The position numbers and the translations under genes were made by a program. Source: Clitopilus passeckerianus (lineage: Eukaryota; Basidiomycota; Agaricomycetes; Agaricales; Entolomataceae). Taken from it: a stretch of DNA of 64,000 nucleotides. Each line of letters opens with the position of its first letter. Within the stretch, counting starts at the first letter, position 1. Below the pieces are notes generated by a model, which worked only from the letters and a program-made list of their open reading frames with translations, did not search any database and was not told the origin of the DNA. Of the stretch, positions 11,536 to 21,190 are shown piece by piece. The DNA lies in assembly GCA_944990035.1 (NCBI GenBank), contig CALYLX010000126.1, positions 1,922,001-1,986,000 on the forward strand. Direction: 5' to 3'.

Positions 11536-13215
11536 ATGTACAATAACCCAAAGACCCCTTCTCGTCGTCACCGTGCACGTTCTGAAGCAAAAACCCCCTT
11601 GACCCCTTCTAATCTCTTTGGAATCAACAACATCTCAGTAGCTTCAAACCCCTTTGTCGTCTCAAGACCTTCATCACCCGTTAAACGTACTTCTGCCTCA
11701 TCAATCCCAGTTTCTGGCTCTTTCAAGCAGCAAGCAAGTGTAGGCGTGATCAGAAAAGGAGGCGTTGAAAGCAGGCTTGACGTCGTAACACGCGATTACG
11801 TCCCACCGCCACCCAAACCAGAGCATAAACGTTCCCGTTCCACGCCTGCTGCAAATCGTATCAGCGTGACCGATCACAGAGATCGCTTTATCACCACCAA
11901 AACAACAGGCGACTCTGAATCCGACCTAGTAGCCTCTCTTGACCAAATGACACTCAATCCAGCCCCGGCTAATAGTTCGCCAGGCCATACCGCTCGCCTT
12001 GCGCAAGCAACTGGCGTGAACCACAACCGTCGTATCCTAGGATATCACGAACAACCCCCAGCACCTTCCTCTACCTCCGATACTGCACTTGCCCAGCACA
12101 GGGAATATGCACGTCCCCTCTACGCAAATCGTCCCGGAGCCCTACCTTCCTCTACAGGGAGCTCCACTAACAAATCCCGTAAAATCCCCACTCAGCCCGA
12201 ACGTGTCCTCGACGCACCAGGTATGGTAGACGACTTCTACCTCAACCTCATATCCTGGTCATCCCAGAACCAGCTCGCCGTCGCCCTCGAAGGCGCAACC
12301 TACATCTGGAAAGCCGACACTGGTTCAGTTACCCACCTCGGTGATACCCAAGAAGGGACCTACGTCTCCAGCGTCGACTTCTCCAACGACGGTGCCTTCC
12401 TAGGTATCGGTGTCGGAACAGGCGATGTCGAACTCTGGGACGTGGAAGCTGGACAAAAACTTCGCACAATGACGGGACACCAAGCCCAGATCGCTACACT
12501 CTCGTGGAACCAGCATATCCTCACCTCCGGGTGCGGCGATGGCAGCATCTGGCATCACGACGTCCGTGTTGCACGGCATAAAGTCATGGAACTCCTAGGC
12601 CACACCGGTGAGGTCTGTGGACTCAAATGGCGGACCGACGGTGAACTCCTCGCGAGTGGAGGAAACGATAACGTCGTGAACATCTGGGACGGCCGACTGG
12701 GCGACGTAGGCGAGGGTGCCCGAGGGAGTGCGAAGTGGACAAAGCGGAACCATACGGCTGCAGTTAAAGCTGTAGCTTGGTGTCCGTGGCAGCCTTCCCT
12801 ACTCGCTACTGGAGGTGGCACGAACGACGCGTCGATCAATGTGTGGAATAGCACGACTGGCGCTAGGCTTCATACGCTGAAGACGCCGGCTCAGGTCACG
12901 TCTGTTCATTTCTCGCCGCATAAGAAGGAGCTGTTCTCCACGCACGGATATCCGACCAATTCAATCATGGTGCATGCCTATCCGAGCATGGAGCGTGTTG
13001 CGGAGATCAGGGATGCCCATGATTCGAGGGTGTTATTTAGCTGTGTAAGTCCTGCCGGGGACTTGGTGTGCACTGGTGCAGGCGACGAGAACCTCAAGTT
13101 CTGGAGGATTTGGGATACACCTGGCGAGGAGAAAGTTAAGAAGAAGAAGGCGGTGGAAGATATGGCTGGCGGCAGGACAAATTCTACCAGGCAGGGTATC
13201 CTTAGTCTGAGGTAG
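11536..13215 (+). CDS. CDC20: CDC20-type APC/C activator, WD40 protein
   Basis: A single exon of 559 residues starts at the ATG at 11536; the frame is open a little further upstream but only from TTG. The N-terminal 220 residues are disordered and basic, with DRFITTKT in the place of the C-box (a weak match). Then comes the diagnostic RKIPTQPERVLDAPGMVDDF leading into a seven-blade WD40 propeller. Blade landmarks are YVSSVDFSNDG, GTGDVELWD, LLGHTGEVCGLKW, LASGGNDNVVNIWD, VKAVAWCPWQPSLLATGGG and TGAGDENLKFWRIW. The protein presents D-box/KEN substrates to the anaphase-promoting complex at mitosis. The chain ends ILSLR rather than the usual Ile-Arg tail. Cdh1 is the alternative, but the N-terminal layout and weak C-box favour Cdc20. 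An intronless gene is unusual here. Confidence 0.88.
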   Translation: MYNNPKTPSRRHRARSEAKTPLTPSNLFGINNISVASNPFVVSRPSSPVKRTSASSIPVSGSFKQQASVGVIRKGGVESRLDVVTRDYVPPPPKPEHKRSRSTPAANRISVTDHRDRFITTKTTGDSESDLVASLDQMTLNPAPANSSPGHTARLAQATGVNHNRRILGYHEQPPAPSSTSDTALAQHREYARPLYANRPGALPSSTGSSTNKSRKIPTQPERVLDAPGMVDDFYLNLISWSSQNQLAVALEGATYIWKADTGSVTHLGDTQEGTYVSSVDFSNDGAFLGIGVGTGDVELWDVEAGQKLRTMTGHQAQIATLSWNQHILTSGCGDGSIWHHDVRVARHKVMELLGHTGEVCGLKWRTDGELLASGGNDNVVNIWDGRLGDVGEGARGSAKWTKRNHTAAVKAVAWCPWQPSLLATGGGTNDASINVWNSTTGARLHTLKTPAQVTSVHFSPHKKELFSTHGYPTNSIMVHAYPSMERVAEIRDAHDSRVLFSCVSPAGDLVCTGAGDENLKFWRIWDTPGEEKVKKKKAVEDMAGGRTNSTRQGILSLR

Positions 13216-13380
13216 CACCTTGCAATTTGCCGGGACGTTTTCCGTGTTGGATTAAATAACTCGATGTAACGTTATCCTTGGAAACCTTGTTTTGGATTAT
13301 CTCGTAGTCGTAGTTATGTACATGCATGTTGTTGTGATTTAATATACATTGGAGTACATCTTGAGATGCACGAGGGTGGA

Positions 13381-14627
13381 TTACCAGGCGTGATGTCCTC
13401 CACTAACGAGAATACTGTGAAGGGACCCTAGTTAGTCCTCTATGGTAAAGATATTGTGGGTTGCACTTACTCGCTTCCAGTACAGAAGCTCGAAGCATCG
13501 CTCGCTAGCCAAGCAATGACACCTCTCAGCTCGTCCGACCTTCCAAGTCGGCCCATGGGATTCAAGTTCGACCACTTGTCCATGAGGTGAGGTTGGGTAT
13601 CCAAGTAGGCTGCTGTCATCCTAGGAAATAATAGTCAGGTACTGCCAGAAGGAAAAGAGTGAATCAGGATCGGCGTACTTTGTGTAGATATGTCCAGGAG
13701 ACAGAGTGTTAACCCGGATGTTTTTCTTACCGAGCTCACAAGCCATGCTACGAGCCATCTGGAGGACGGCGGATTTGCTGCTGTTGTAAGAAACCCATGC
13801 GTGGTCCTGAACGACCTTTGTTAGGGGTAAAGAAATATAAGAAAAGAGAGAGGCATTTACCTTGTTCGTGATGCTTCCAGACATGGAGGCAATGAGGATT
13901 ATACTTCCCTTATTTCCAAACCTCTCCATCTGCTGACCAGCAGCTTGGGCAGTATAGAGAACACCACAGGCATTGACATCCATAACCTAGTCCTAGAGTC
14001 AACTCTCATTCCACATTCCCATCTCCTAAAGGCACTTACCTCCTCAAACTGCTTAGCAGGATAGGTCAAACAATCTGTATTGGCCTTCAAAATCCCCGCT
14101 GCAGCAACACAAACATCCATCCTGCCCTCCCTATCCCCAATCTCCTTCCCCCTCTTCCACACCTCCTCCTGATTCCTCACATCCACACTCACATACTCCA
14201 ACCTCGACTTCCCACCACTCAGCTTTTCAACATACTCCCTCGTCTTCTCCCACTCCTCCCCAGGCGTCTTCGGCAAATCGAAACAATGAATAACCCGTGC
14301 ACCCTGCTCGCACAGCACCAGCGCCATCTCGAGGCCCAAACCACGGTTCGCACCAGAGACGATACCGACACGGTCAGTGAGCGAGAACTCCTCAAAGATC
14401 TTCGGTTTGGGGTTGGGCTCGTTCTCCAAGGCGGCGGCTACGCCAATAGGAGCAAGGGGGGAGGTAGATTGGACATAGTCGGGCAGTTGGTCTTTCTCAA
14501 TGAACAGAGGTCTAGTCGTGCTAAGTGCACGAGATGTAGCAGTTGGAATTAGTCTAAGCGACCTTCGTAATGCGGGGCCTCGCATTCGGACGAGTGGGGA
14601 TAGAGCACTGGCAGCAGCAAGCGACAT
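13381..14627 (-). CDS. Mitochondrial-type short-chain dehydrogenase/reductase
   Basis: Five exons (14627-14040, 13986-13861, 13806-13679, 13620-13471, 13414-13381) encode 341 residues in consistent phase. The first 40 residues are Arg/Ser/Ala-rich with no acidic residue and end near RALSTTRPLF, as expected of a mitochondrial presequence. The Rossmann motif is SGANRGLG (about residue 92). The catalytic parts are the Ser of IASMSGSI and YNSSKSA (YxxxK). The C-terminus ILVSGGHHAW is typical of the sorbose-reductase/arabinitol-dehydrogenase-like (SOU1, ARD1) SDRs, which use NAD(P)(H) on polyols or ketoses. The exact substrate is inferred only from that resemblance. The last exon is just 34 nt. 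Confidence 0.87.
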
Positions 14628-15029
14628 TTCGAGATTTGGTCAAGGCAAGTGCGAAGAGAGTTCGTATTGAAAGAGGGCAGAAAAGCTAGTGGTTTATCTA
14701 TGAATTCCTGGAGGTTCTTATACTGGGGTCCATTGCCTCCCTGCAGGATTTATGTAACCTTGGGGTGCTAACGGTTCTCAGCTGACCTTAGAACCCCTGA
14801 TGGGAAGAACATTCCAACTGACAGTTGCTGTCGAAGAACCAGACAGGAGACCCGGACAAAGGTCGGAACGGTAATCCAAAAAGTCGGTTATCATAATATA
14901 ACAAAGAATCCTACAGGGTACAGTATAAATGTGTGCGAAATACAAGATCCTGGGTAAGTACAGCAACTACAAAGCAATATATCCTAGGGCTACAGTCAAT
15001 TAAGAATAAGAGATTAAACCAGATGTGAT
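14628..15029. other. SDR promoter and 3' flank of the NTF2-like gene
   Basis: About 400 bp without a gene. Both flanking genes are on the minus strand, so this holds the upstream region of the SDR and the terminator region of the next gene's transcript as read from the right. No strong motif was seen. Confidence 0.4.
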
Positions 15030-15965
15030 TCATGCAGGGCGTGGCTTGGGAACATGAAAAATCCAAGGGGTTATCTTTGCGTTGAGGACGCGAAGGTAAT
15101 AAGCGCCAAAGCGGGAGGGCAGGTCTTTACCGTCCCATTGGTCAACGAGTTTGATAATCTTGTCATTGTCATCAAGATCCACGACAATAATAGAATGGAT
15201 AGTCTACCGGGTGAAGGCAGTTAGTCAATGCCATTGTCGCTGAGTTGAAGACTTTACCTTCTTCCTCTTGATATACTTCATGGTATATGTTTGTGATTGA
15301 GAGAATATCAAACGATTGGGCGTATGAGTGGATGACATCACCCGCACGACGTTCGTCGTAGATTTTGAAAACAACCTTGGCTGCAAAGATATCATTAGAC
15401 TTTGTCAACCATTAGAAGAGATAAACGTACCAATGCAAACCACTTTAAACCGGAAATGAATCAACACGCATGCCAATCGAACCGAAGGAGCAACTCACCT
15501 GTGCGGCGTATTCATTAAAGCCAGTACACCTAGACAAGGGGTCCTTTACAGAACCTTTCAGCACATCGACAATCCTTATACTCGATTCAACCATACCTCA
15601 AATTCAGCCTCCTTATTCCATGATCTCTCAAATATCTCCAACGTTGGCCTGCACTCATACAACTCTCTTAAATCATCCAATATCCTCTGATGTCCAGGCT
15701 TCAACTGGGTATGTGCCCCTCCAAAATCATGGCTACTCCTCCTCCTCTTATGTACACCTCCTTCATTCTCAACTTTAACGCCAGAGTAATGCGCAGCTCC
15801 AGCGACTGATTCCACAAGTGCAGGAGTGGGGATATTGGGTATAATATTGTGATGGTATGTCAACGTCGGCGGCGACGGTGACCGCACGAGCGATTGCCTC
15901 GATTGGTCGCTTGAAGAACGTCGATGTCGAGTCTGCGTTGGGGAGGACGGTCGACTGCCTGGCAT
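15030..15965 (-). CDS. Small NTF2/SnoaL-like fungal protein, five exons including a 12-nt micro-exon
   Basis: Exons 15965-15597, 15543-15499, 15442-15431, 15380-15258 and 15203-15030 encode 240 residues; every junction keeps phase. After a Ser/Pro/Arg-rich leader of about 75 residues come LKPGHQRILDDLRELYECRP and a helical segment. DPLSRCTGFNEYAAQ follows, then WFAL (the micro-exon), then PRLFSKS, PNRLIFSQSQTYT, and IIVVDLDDNDKIIKLVDQWD with GKDLPSRFGAYYLRVLNA. The cone-shaped helix/strand order and the terminal VDQWDG pattern recall NTF2-like/SnoaL-fold proteins of unknown function that are common in mushrooms. No catalytic residues can be named. The ATG at 15965 has A at -3; an upstream in-frame ATG at 16043 is possible. 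Confidence 0.72.
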
Positions 15966-16095
15966 TGTCGGTGGAAAGGTAGGAATGACGTGAAGGCGGT
16001 CCGGCTTGACATAACGGCCATGACTCCTCAAAAGCCTCCACATATAATAACACTAAATATATTACACCGCCACAAACAGTACTGTACACAATCCA

Positions 16096-17291
16096 TTAGT
16101 TACTGCCAGAATCTGTTCCTTGCCATAAGCCATAGGTCTTTCCAGGGTTGGTCTGCCATAGACGAATCGTGCCTGCAATGAGAGTTAGAAGAAAGTCGAA
16201 GCAGTCAATTGGAATACACTCACCATCCTCTGTTCAAGAAATTCGACAATATCATCAGCAACCTCCTCATTGAAGAAGACTTGTCACTTACCACTTCCAC
16301 TAGCGTACATCTCTCCGTCAGGACTGAACTGAACACAATGAACAGGCCCATGATGTCCCTTTAACACATCCCTCTCCTCCCCATTCATCCCATGCACTCT
16401 AACCCACTCGTCTCCCAAATTACCAGTAACGAACCGATCTTGCAGTACAGGGTGAATCGAGGCCGAAGACGGAGAGTATCCCAGCGTCAGCGTGTGCACA
16501 GGTTGATTGCCCGGCACGCCAGGAATAAAAGACACCGTCTTGCCTGACGTGACCACGAGGCGCTGCGTTCCAGAGGACCACTCCATAGAAGTAATCGGGC
16601 TCGCAAAATTAAGAGTAGTCGTAAGGTTCCTCGTCCTTAGATCCCACCACCTAGTAGCCAGGAACAGCATGGGCAGATATTCATTATAGCAAGCATCGTT
16701 TCACTTACTTTATCTTCCCATCCTCGCCAGCTGTAACACCTGTATGCTCTCCAATCCAAACCACGCTCTTCACCATCCCCTCGTGCGATAACGGTCCACC
16801 AGTATCGCAGAGAAACTCGGGCTCGGCATCAGGTCGTGCCAGATCGAATATCCGCACTTTCTTCTCCTGGCCACCTGTGAGGAGGTGGGATGCAGAAGGC
16901 GACAACGCCACGCTTCGAACGATATGGTTGTGAGGGAATGAATGCAGCATCTGGCCTGAATACGAGTCCCAGATTTTTCTATGGCGATCATCCAAATCAG
17001 ATTTAAGTCCTCCCTCCAAGAGCATGAAGAGAACACATACGCTGTAAAGTCTGCACTACCAGACGCCGCCCTCGCGGCATCCACGCTCAACTTGGTACTC
17101 CAAACAGCACCCTTGTGTCCAATGAACGTCCCAATCCAGTCCCCGGTCCACTCCCGCAACATCGGATTCCCATCTTTGCAGCTCGACACAAGCAGGTACG
17201 TCCCATCGTCCTGGATGCCCGAGAACGACAGGTGCGTCACTGGACGGGTATGTCCCGGAGCGACGAGTGGTGGAGATTTGATCGTTGACAT
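16096..17291 (-). CDS. STRAP: STRAP/Unrip-like WD40 protein (serine/threonine kinase receptor-associated protein homologue)
   Basis: Exons 17291-17041, 16978-16709, 16650-16292, 16229-16224 and 16172-16096 encode 320 residues. The start reads MSTIKSPPLVAPGHTRPVTH. WD40 landmarks are LREWTGDWIGTFIGHKGAVW, SGSADFTAKIWD, HIVRSVALSP, LLTGGQEKKVRIFD, TAGEDGKIKWWDLRT and ASGSEDGTIRLWQT, ending GLWQGTDSGSN. Seven blades and this length match animal and fungal STRAP, a cytosolic scaffold linked to the SMN complex and translation. The fourth exon is only 6 nt: AGGATG, giving the Glu-Asp-Gly of the last blade. Without it the conserved SGSEDG motif cannot form. The 3' end lies 131 bp from the start of the next minus-strand gene. 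Confidence 0.88.
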
Positions 17292-20200
17292 TACTTCAAG
17301 TTGTATGTTGGTTGTATTCGTTAAAGACGTTTATGTTCAAAAAAGACAAGTTTATAGAAAGAAGAGTTCAAATTGGATTGCGATAAAGTGAGATTTTGTC
17401 GTTGATGGATGCGTGGTACAAGGAATAGTCGTGAGGCAAGCAGCAGGCAGGCGCACCGCGCACTGACGGTCGGGAGAGGAAGCGAGGCAGGACAACACCA
17501 CGTCGCACGACACGACGAAAATGTTTTGCAAAGTTGTGGCAAGGCCATCACCCACACTTGCCATTTCGAGTTCGCCTTGTTCTTTCTCTCAACCCACAAT
17601 CGATAACTATTCGGCGGTTTTGCGGCTTCGAGATGGCTTGTGGGCTTTCTGTCTTCTTGACATCTCTGGACAACCTTCTGGTGGTCATGCGGTTGGAATT
17701 CCTCAGTTCGAAGACCGTCATTCCCCATCAGTCGTTTCGGTTTTTCGGCGAAAATATAATACATTCATGCGACATCTTGTACTACAAGGAGTTGGTATCT
17801 GCCTGACAGGAACCTAATACGAGTACCACCATCTTCCAAGGGGAGATGCTGATGTGTGGGCTTATCTTCTGGGTTCACTGCCCATCCATCCTTCTGCGGG
17901 CTATATCACGACACATCCACGATGCTATTGTTCCTAGACCTAACTTCCATCTCTCGCGGCAGTCAAGGGCTTTTCAATAGGACGCTGTGACGTATTTCTC
18001 ATGTTTCTGACCCATGTTGCGATGTCCGGCACAAATTACAGGATAAATTCTAGTCTGCGTTCCGATTTCCTGCTAAATAACTTGCTTGGGACAAAACCAT
18101 TGGCTCCCAGACTGGATGTTTAGGGTACCTATTGAAGGCCGGTATATTGTGCGGTGGAAGCAACCATTCATCCTCGCCGGGTGTAGCCTCTTTTTCACCG
18201 ATGTTCCTCATTTCAGGCAGGGGTATGTTTTCCAGGCAGGTAGCTCTGTAATCTATGTCGTAAATTCGTTGTCATGTATTCTCCACTCATATGACGAGAA
18301 AATATCATTAATCAAGCCTATGGATGGAGCAATTCGCTCTCTAAATTGTCAATAACCCCCATAATCCACCTCTTGCCAATTTTGACATCTTTGAACTCTC
18401 TCGTCTCCAAAAATAATCCGTAAATCGCTCCAACCCCTCAACCTATACCATACACCCTCCCAACCCAGCCTACACCAACCTATGCCCTTTCGGGCATACA
18501 ACCTTTTCAAGCGCGGGACCCAATGACGCGTTTTTTCAGGCCCATAGCGCAAAATGCGCCGCACAACAAACTTAGCCCGATCTACACCGGCATGCTGTAC
18601 TTGATCGGACCTTCATCGAAAATCACCTTCCGTTCCGAGAAGCAATTCGGAATTGCTGTCCCTGCAGGCCCCTACATTAAGGGACTTAGACCCCCAGGAT
18701 GTCCAGGAGTTGGAAATTCCGGTAAATATTTCGCGGAATGTTTCGCCCGTCATTTCGTTGCCTAAAATGGCATGTACCGGCCGCCATCACAGTTTTCGGC
18801 GTTATGGCCACAGTCCTGCCCGGCGTAACGAAGAGGATAGCGATGTATTGAAGAGATCTTTGACGGAAAGACATGTTGAGTATACATATATAGTCTCTAC
18901 TCCTTCTTCTTGTAGCCCAGGATGCATTTTGCTTAAGGCGTGGTTTTCAAAGCGACTAAAATGGCTTTTCGCTGATGCTTTTCTCGCGGAAAAGTCGATT
19001 TTAGCCTCTTAAGCTTCCAGTTGAGGGTGAAATTGAATAACTTGAGTTCCCTTACTCAAAATTCACTGGGCGGGCCTCATGAATATATTTTTAATCGAGA
19101 ATTATCGCGTCTACAGTGCTAGCTATGAATCCCAGGGCCAACCATTCCGCCATGGTTATCTGATGAAAACTGCCTAATGTGAATGCTTGTCCGTGAGTCT
19201 GCTTCCAAATAACGAAATGATCGGCGGAATATTTCGCGGAATATTTGCCGGAAATTCTGTTTCCTGGACGTCCTCGGGAATGTTGGATTGCGGGAGGGGA
19301 AGTTACGACGGTCGTGTGGCTACCACTTTACAGAGCCGGGCTAGCCTGGACCTTGGGGGCCGCCAGCTTGCGGCTTTCTGAAAGCTGCGGTGAGAACGTG
19401 TTTTCACCTGATTATGCCTCTGCTCGATCCTTCGTCAGAGGGGCAGATTGAAAAATGGCGAGAGTTGACGGATTACTGCCTCTTCCTCCTACTTGCCGTC
19501 AGCAACTTGTCCGCCTTGCTCGTGATCTAACAGGGTCTTCAGACTCAAGTCTCTCTAGTGCATCGATTCGGGCCGAGGGTACGCAGAAACTACCGTGTTT
19601 CCATCGCCGTTTTACAGGGTCGTCCATGACGATCGTACTGGGCAATTTAGCCCGAAACGCCCACTCCAGCCATCAGGTCTCAGGATTTCTGCATAATTCC
19701 TTGGGTACACGGTAGCTGTACTAAGGGACGAACTCGGACAGAAGACAGGTAGAATGCTAGGTCCTTGGCACACCTTCGCCGCGCCCGTCTGTTTCGCGTG
19801 AGTGGCCCATTTGTGTATACTGCGTCACATCCATTTTTAATATCTATTATCAGATATGGATCCAACGAGTCAAACAAGCCCGTAATATCAGCACTGCCGT
19901 CATCTTCCCACCAATTGCCCCAGATTTACCCTGAACATCCAAGCTGGATAGAACCTTTCGTGCTGAGCTTGTTGCATCCAGGTTTCATTGCGTTATCCAC
20001 TGAAAACTCGAGACGGGGGGAAGTAGTATTAGTGTCGTATTGTTCTAATTCGGGGCATACCTTCGATATATACTATACGCAGCGACGAACCGGTTGTGCG
20101 CTAAGTTACCATTTTTGGTGTCCACTGGTTTCCAAAGGGCCTTAGAGTCCTCGGGCACAGTAGCAATTCAAAGCCTCAACCCGAACCACGCTGTTCACGT

Positions 20201-21190
20201 CACGTCAGGCACGACAATAAGCGCCGGCATTCGCGTTCTCAATACTGACGAACGCGAAAGCAAACCGAATATTCTACGTAGGATTCCTCCAGATTCCTCC
20301 ACAATTTTTGCTTTTTTACGTTGCTGGGCATGTCGGTACTATTTTTCGAGGAAACACATGTGCATCTGGAGGATACGATTTGAAGATGTCACCGCTCTTG
20401 ATATATTGAGTCCCTGATCGGCGACCTTGAAGCGTCGCGGGCCGGAAGATGGATTTTCTAGAGATCTTTTGAGTACCTCTTGACCCTGAAGACTGTGAAG
20501 TGCTCCACACTCGATACATGTTCGAGTTGCCACCGAAGTCGGAATTGTATTTGGTCGAACCCTTAGCTTATTTCCTAGGTTGTTAGAAGCTCCATAGAGT
20601 CACGTAATTGGCTCTGTGGCACCTGAAAGGTGTCCAAATTCTCCTTGATCTAGCAAGCGGCAAGAGGGCAATGGGCACACGTCCTGAAGACGCCATTTTG
20701 GGGCTGAGTTGCGTTGATCAATGTCTGCATGCGACCAAACTTTCTTGTCCTGTCACAAACCAAAGACTCTTCGAGATCGTCTTGGATCTATCAGAGGTCG
20801 AGCCCAACTTTGAAAGGGAACTTCGACTTCGAAATGACTTCATGCACGTCGAAGAGAAGATGCGTAAGACGACCGAAGCTTACGCAGCACTCACCATAAT
20901 CACGCGATTTGAAACTCCGCGACGCGTCGAGGATTGCGCCATTTACCCTGGAAATCACTACAAGTTATGCTCATTCATTGATCATGAAGGAGCGATGCGG
21001 TGCGTTGGCTAGGTACAAATCCCTCACAAAATGGGCGTTTTCTTTCGCGCGCTCTCACCGCTTGTGTTCCTCTGTCAATTTAGCCAAGTAACGCTGTCGG
21101 ATTGGCCTGTTACTTCGCCAGACATCACAATCTTGTCGCCGAAACGGGACAGTCACACCAGAGTACATATAAAACCACTCTGTCTATCAG
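17292..21190. other. Gene-poor 3.9-kb region with MITE-like inverted repeat
   Basis: The first few hundred bases are the STRAP promoter, with CT-rich tracts. The rest has only short scattered open frames on both strands, no splice-linked exons and no recognisable protein family. One frame at 20608-21012 (134 codons) shows no motif. An inverted repeat spans 18696-19274. The most likely content is old mobile-element debris and regulatory sequence. The last 100 bp are the sulfate permease promoter. Confidence 0.5.
18696..19274. mobile_element. Possible MITE/foldback element with imperfect 70-75 bp inverted arms
   Basis: The left arm 18696-18770 and the right arm 19205-19274 match as reverse complements. 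Shared blocks are GTCCAGGA, ATTCCGG, AAATATT, CGCG, ATTTCG and CATTTCGTT. The interior carries a second, smaller imperfect inverted repeat (about 18950-19013, CTAAAAT against ATTTTAG around CTTTTCGC). No transposase reading frame lies inside. I could not define target-site duplications by eye. A decayed non-autonomous element is the simplest reading. Confidence 0.5.

Noticed and set aside
11536..13215. Assigning the WD40 activator to Cdh1/Fizzy-related
   Set aside because: The C-box is weak and the N-terminal region before RKIPTQPERVLDAP matches Cdc20 order better, though Cdh1 is not fully excluded.
17321..17817. Overlapping frames upstream of STRAP
   Set aside because: Long frames on both strands in CT-rich promoter sequence, without motifs. 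Most likely chance.
20608..21012. Plus-strand open frame of 134 codons in the gene desert
   Set aside because: No motif, no splice-linked partners, and it overlaps other equally long frames. It may be remnant coding sequence, but I cannot support a gene.
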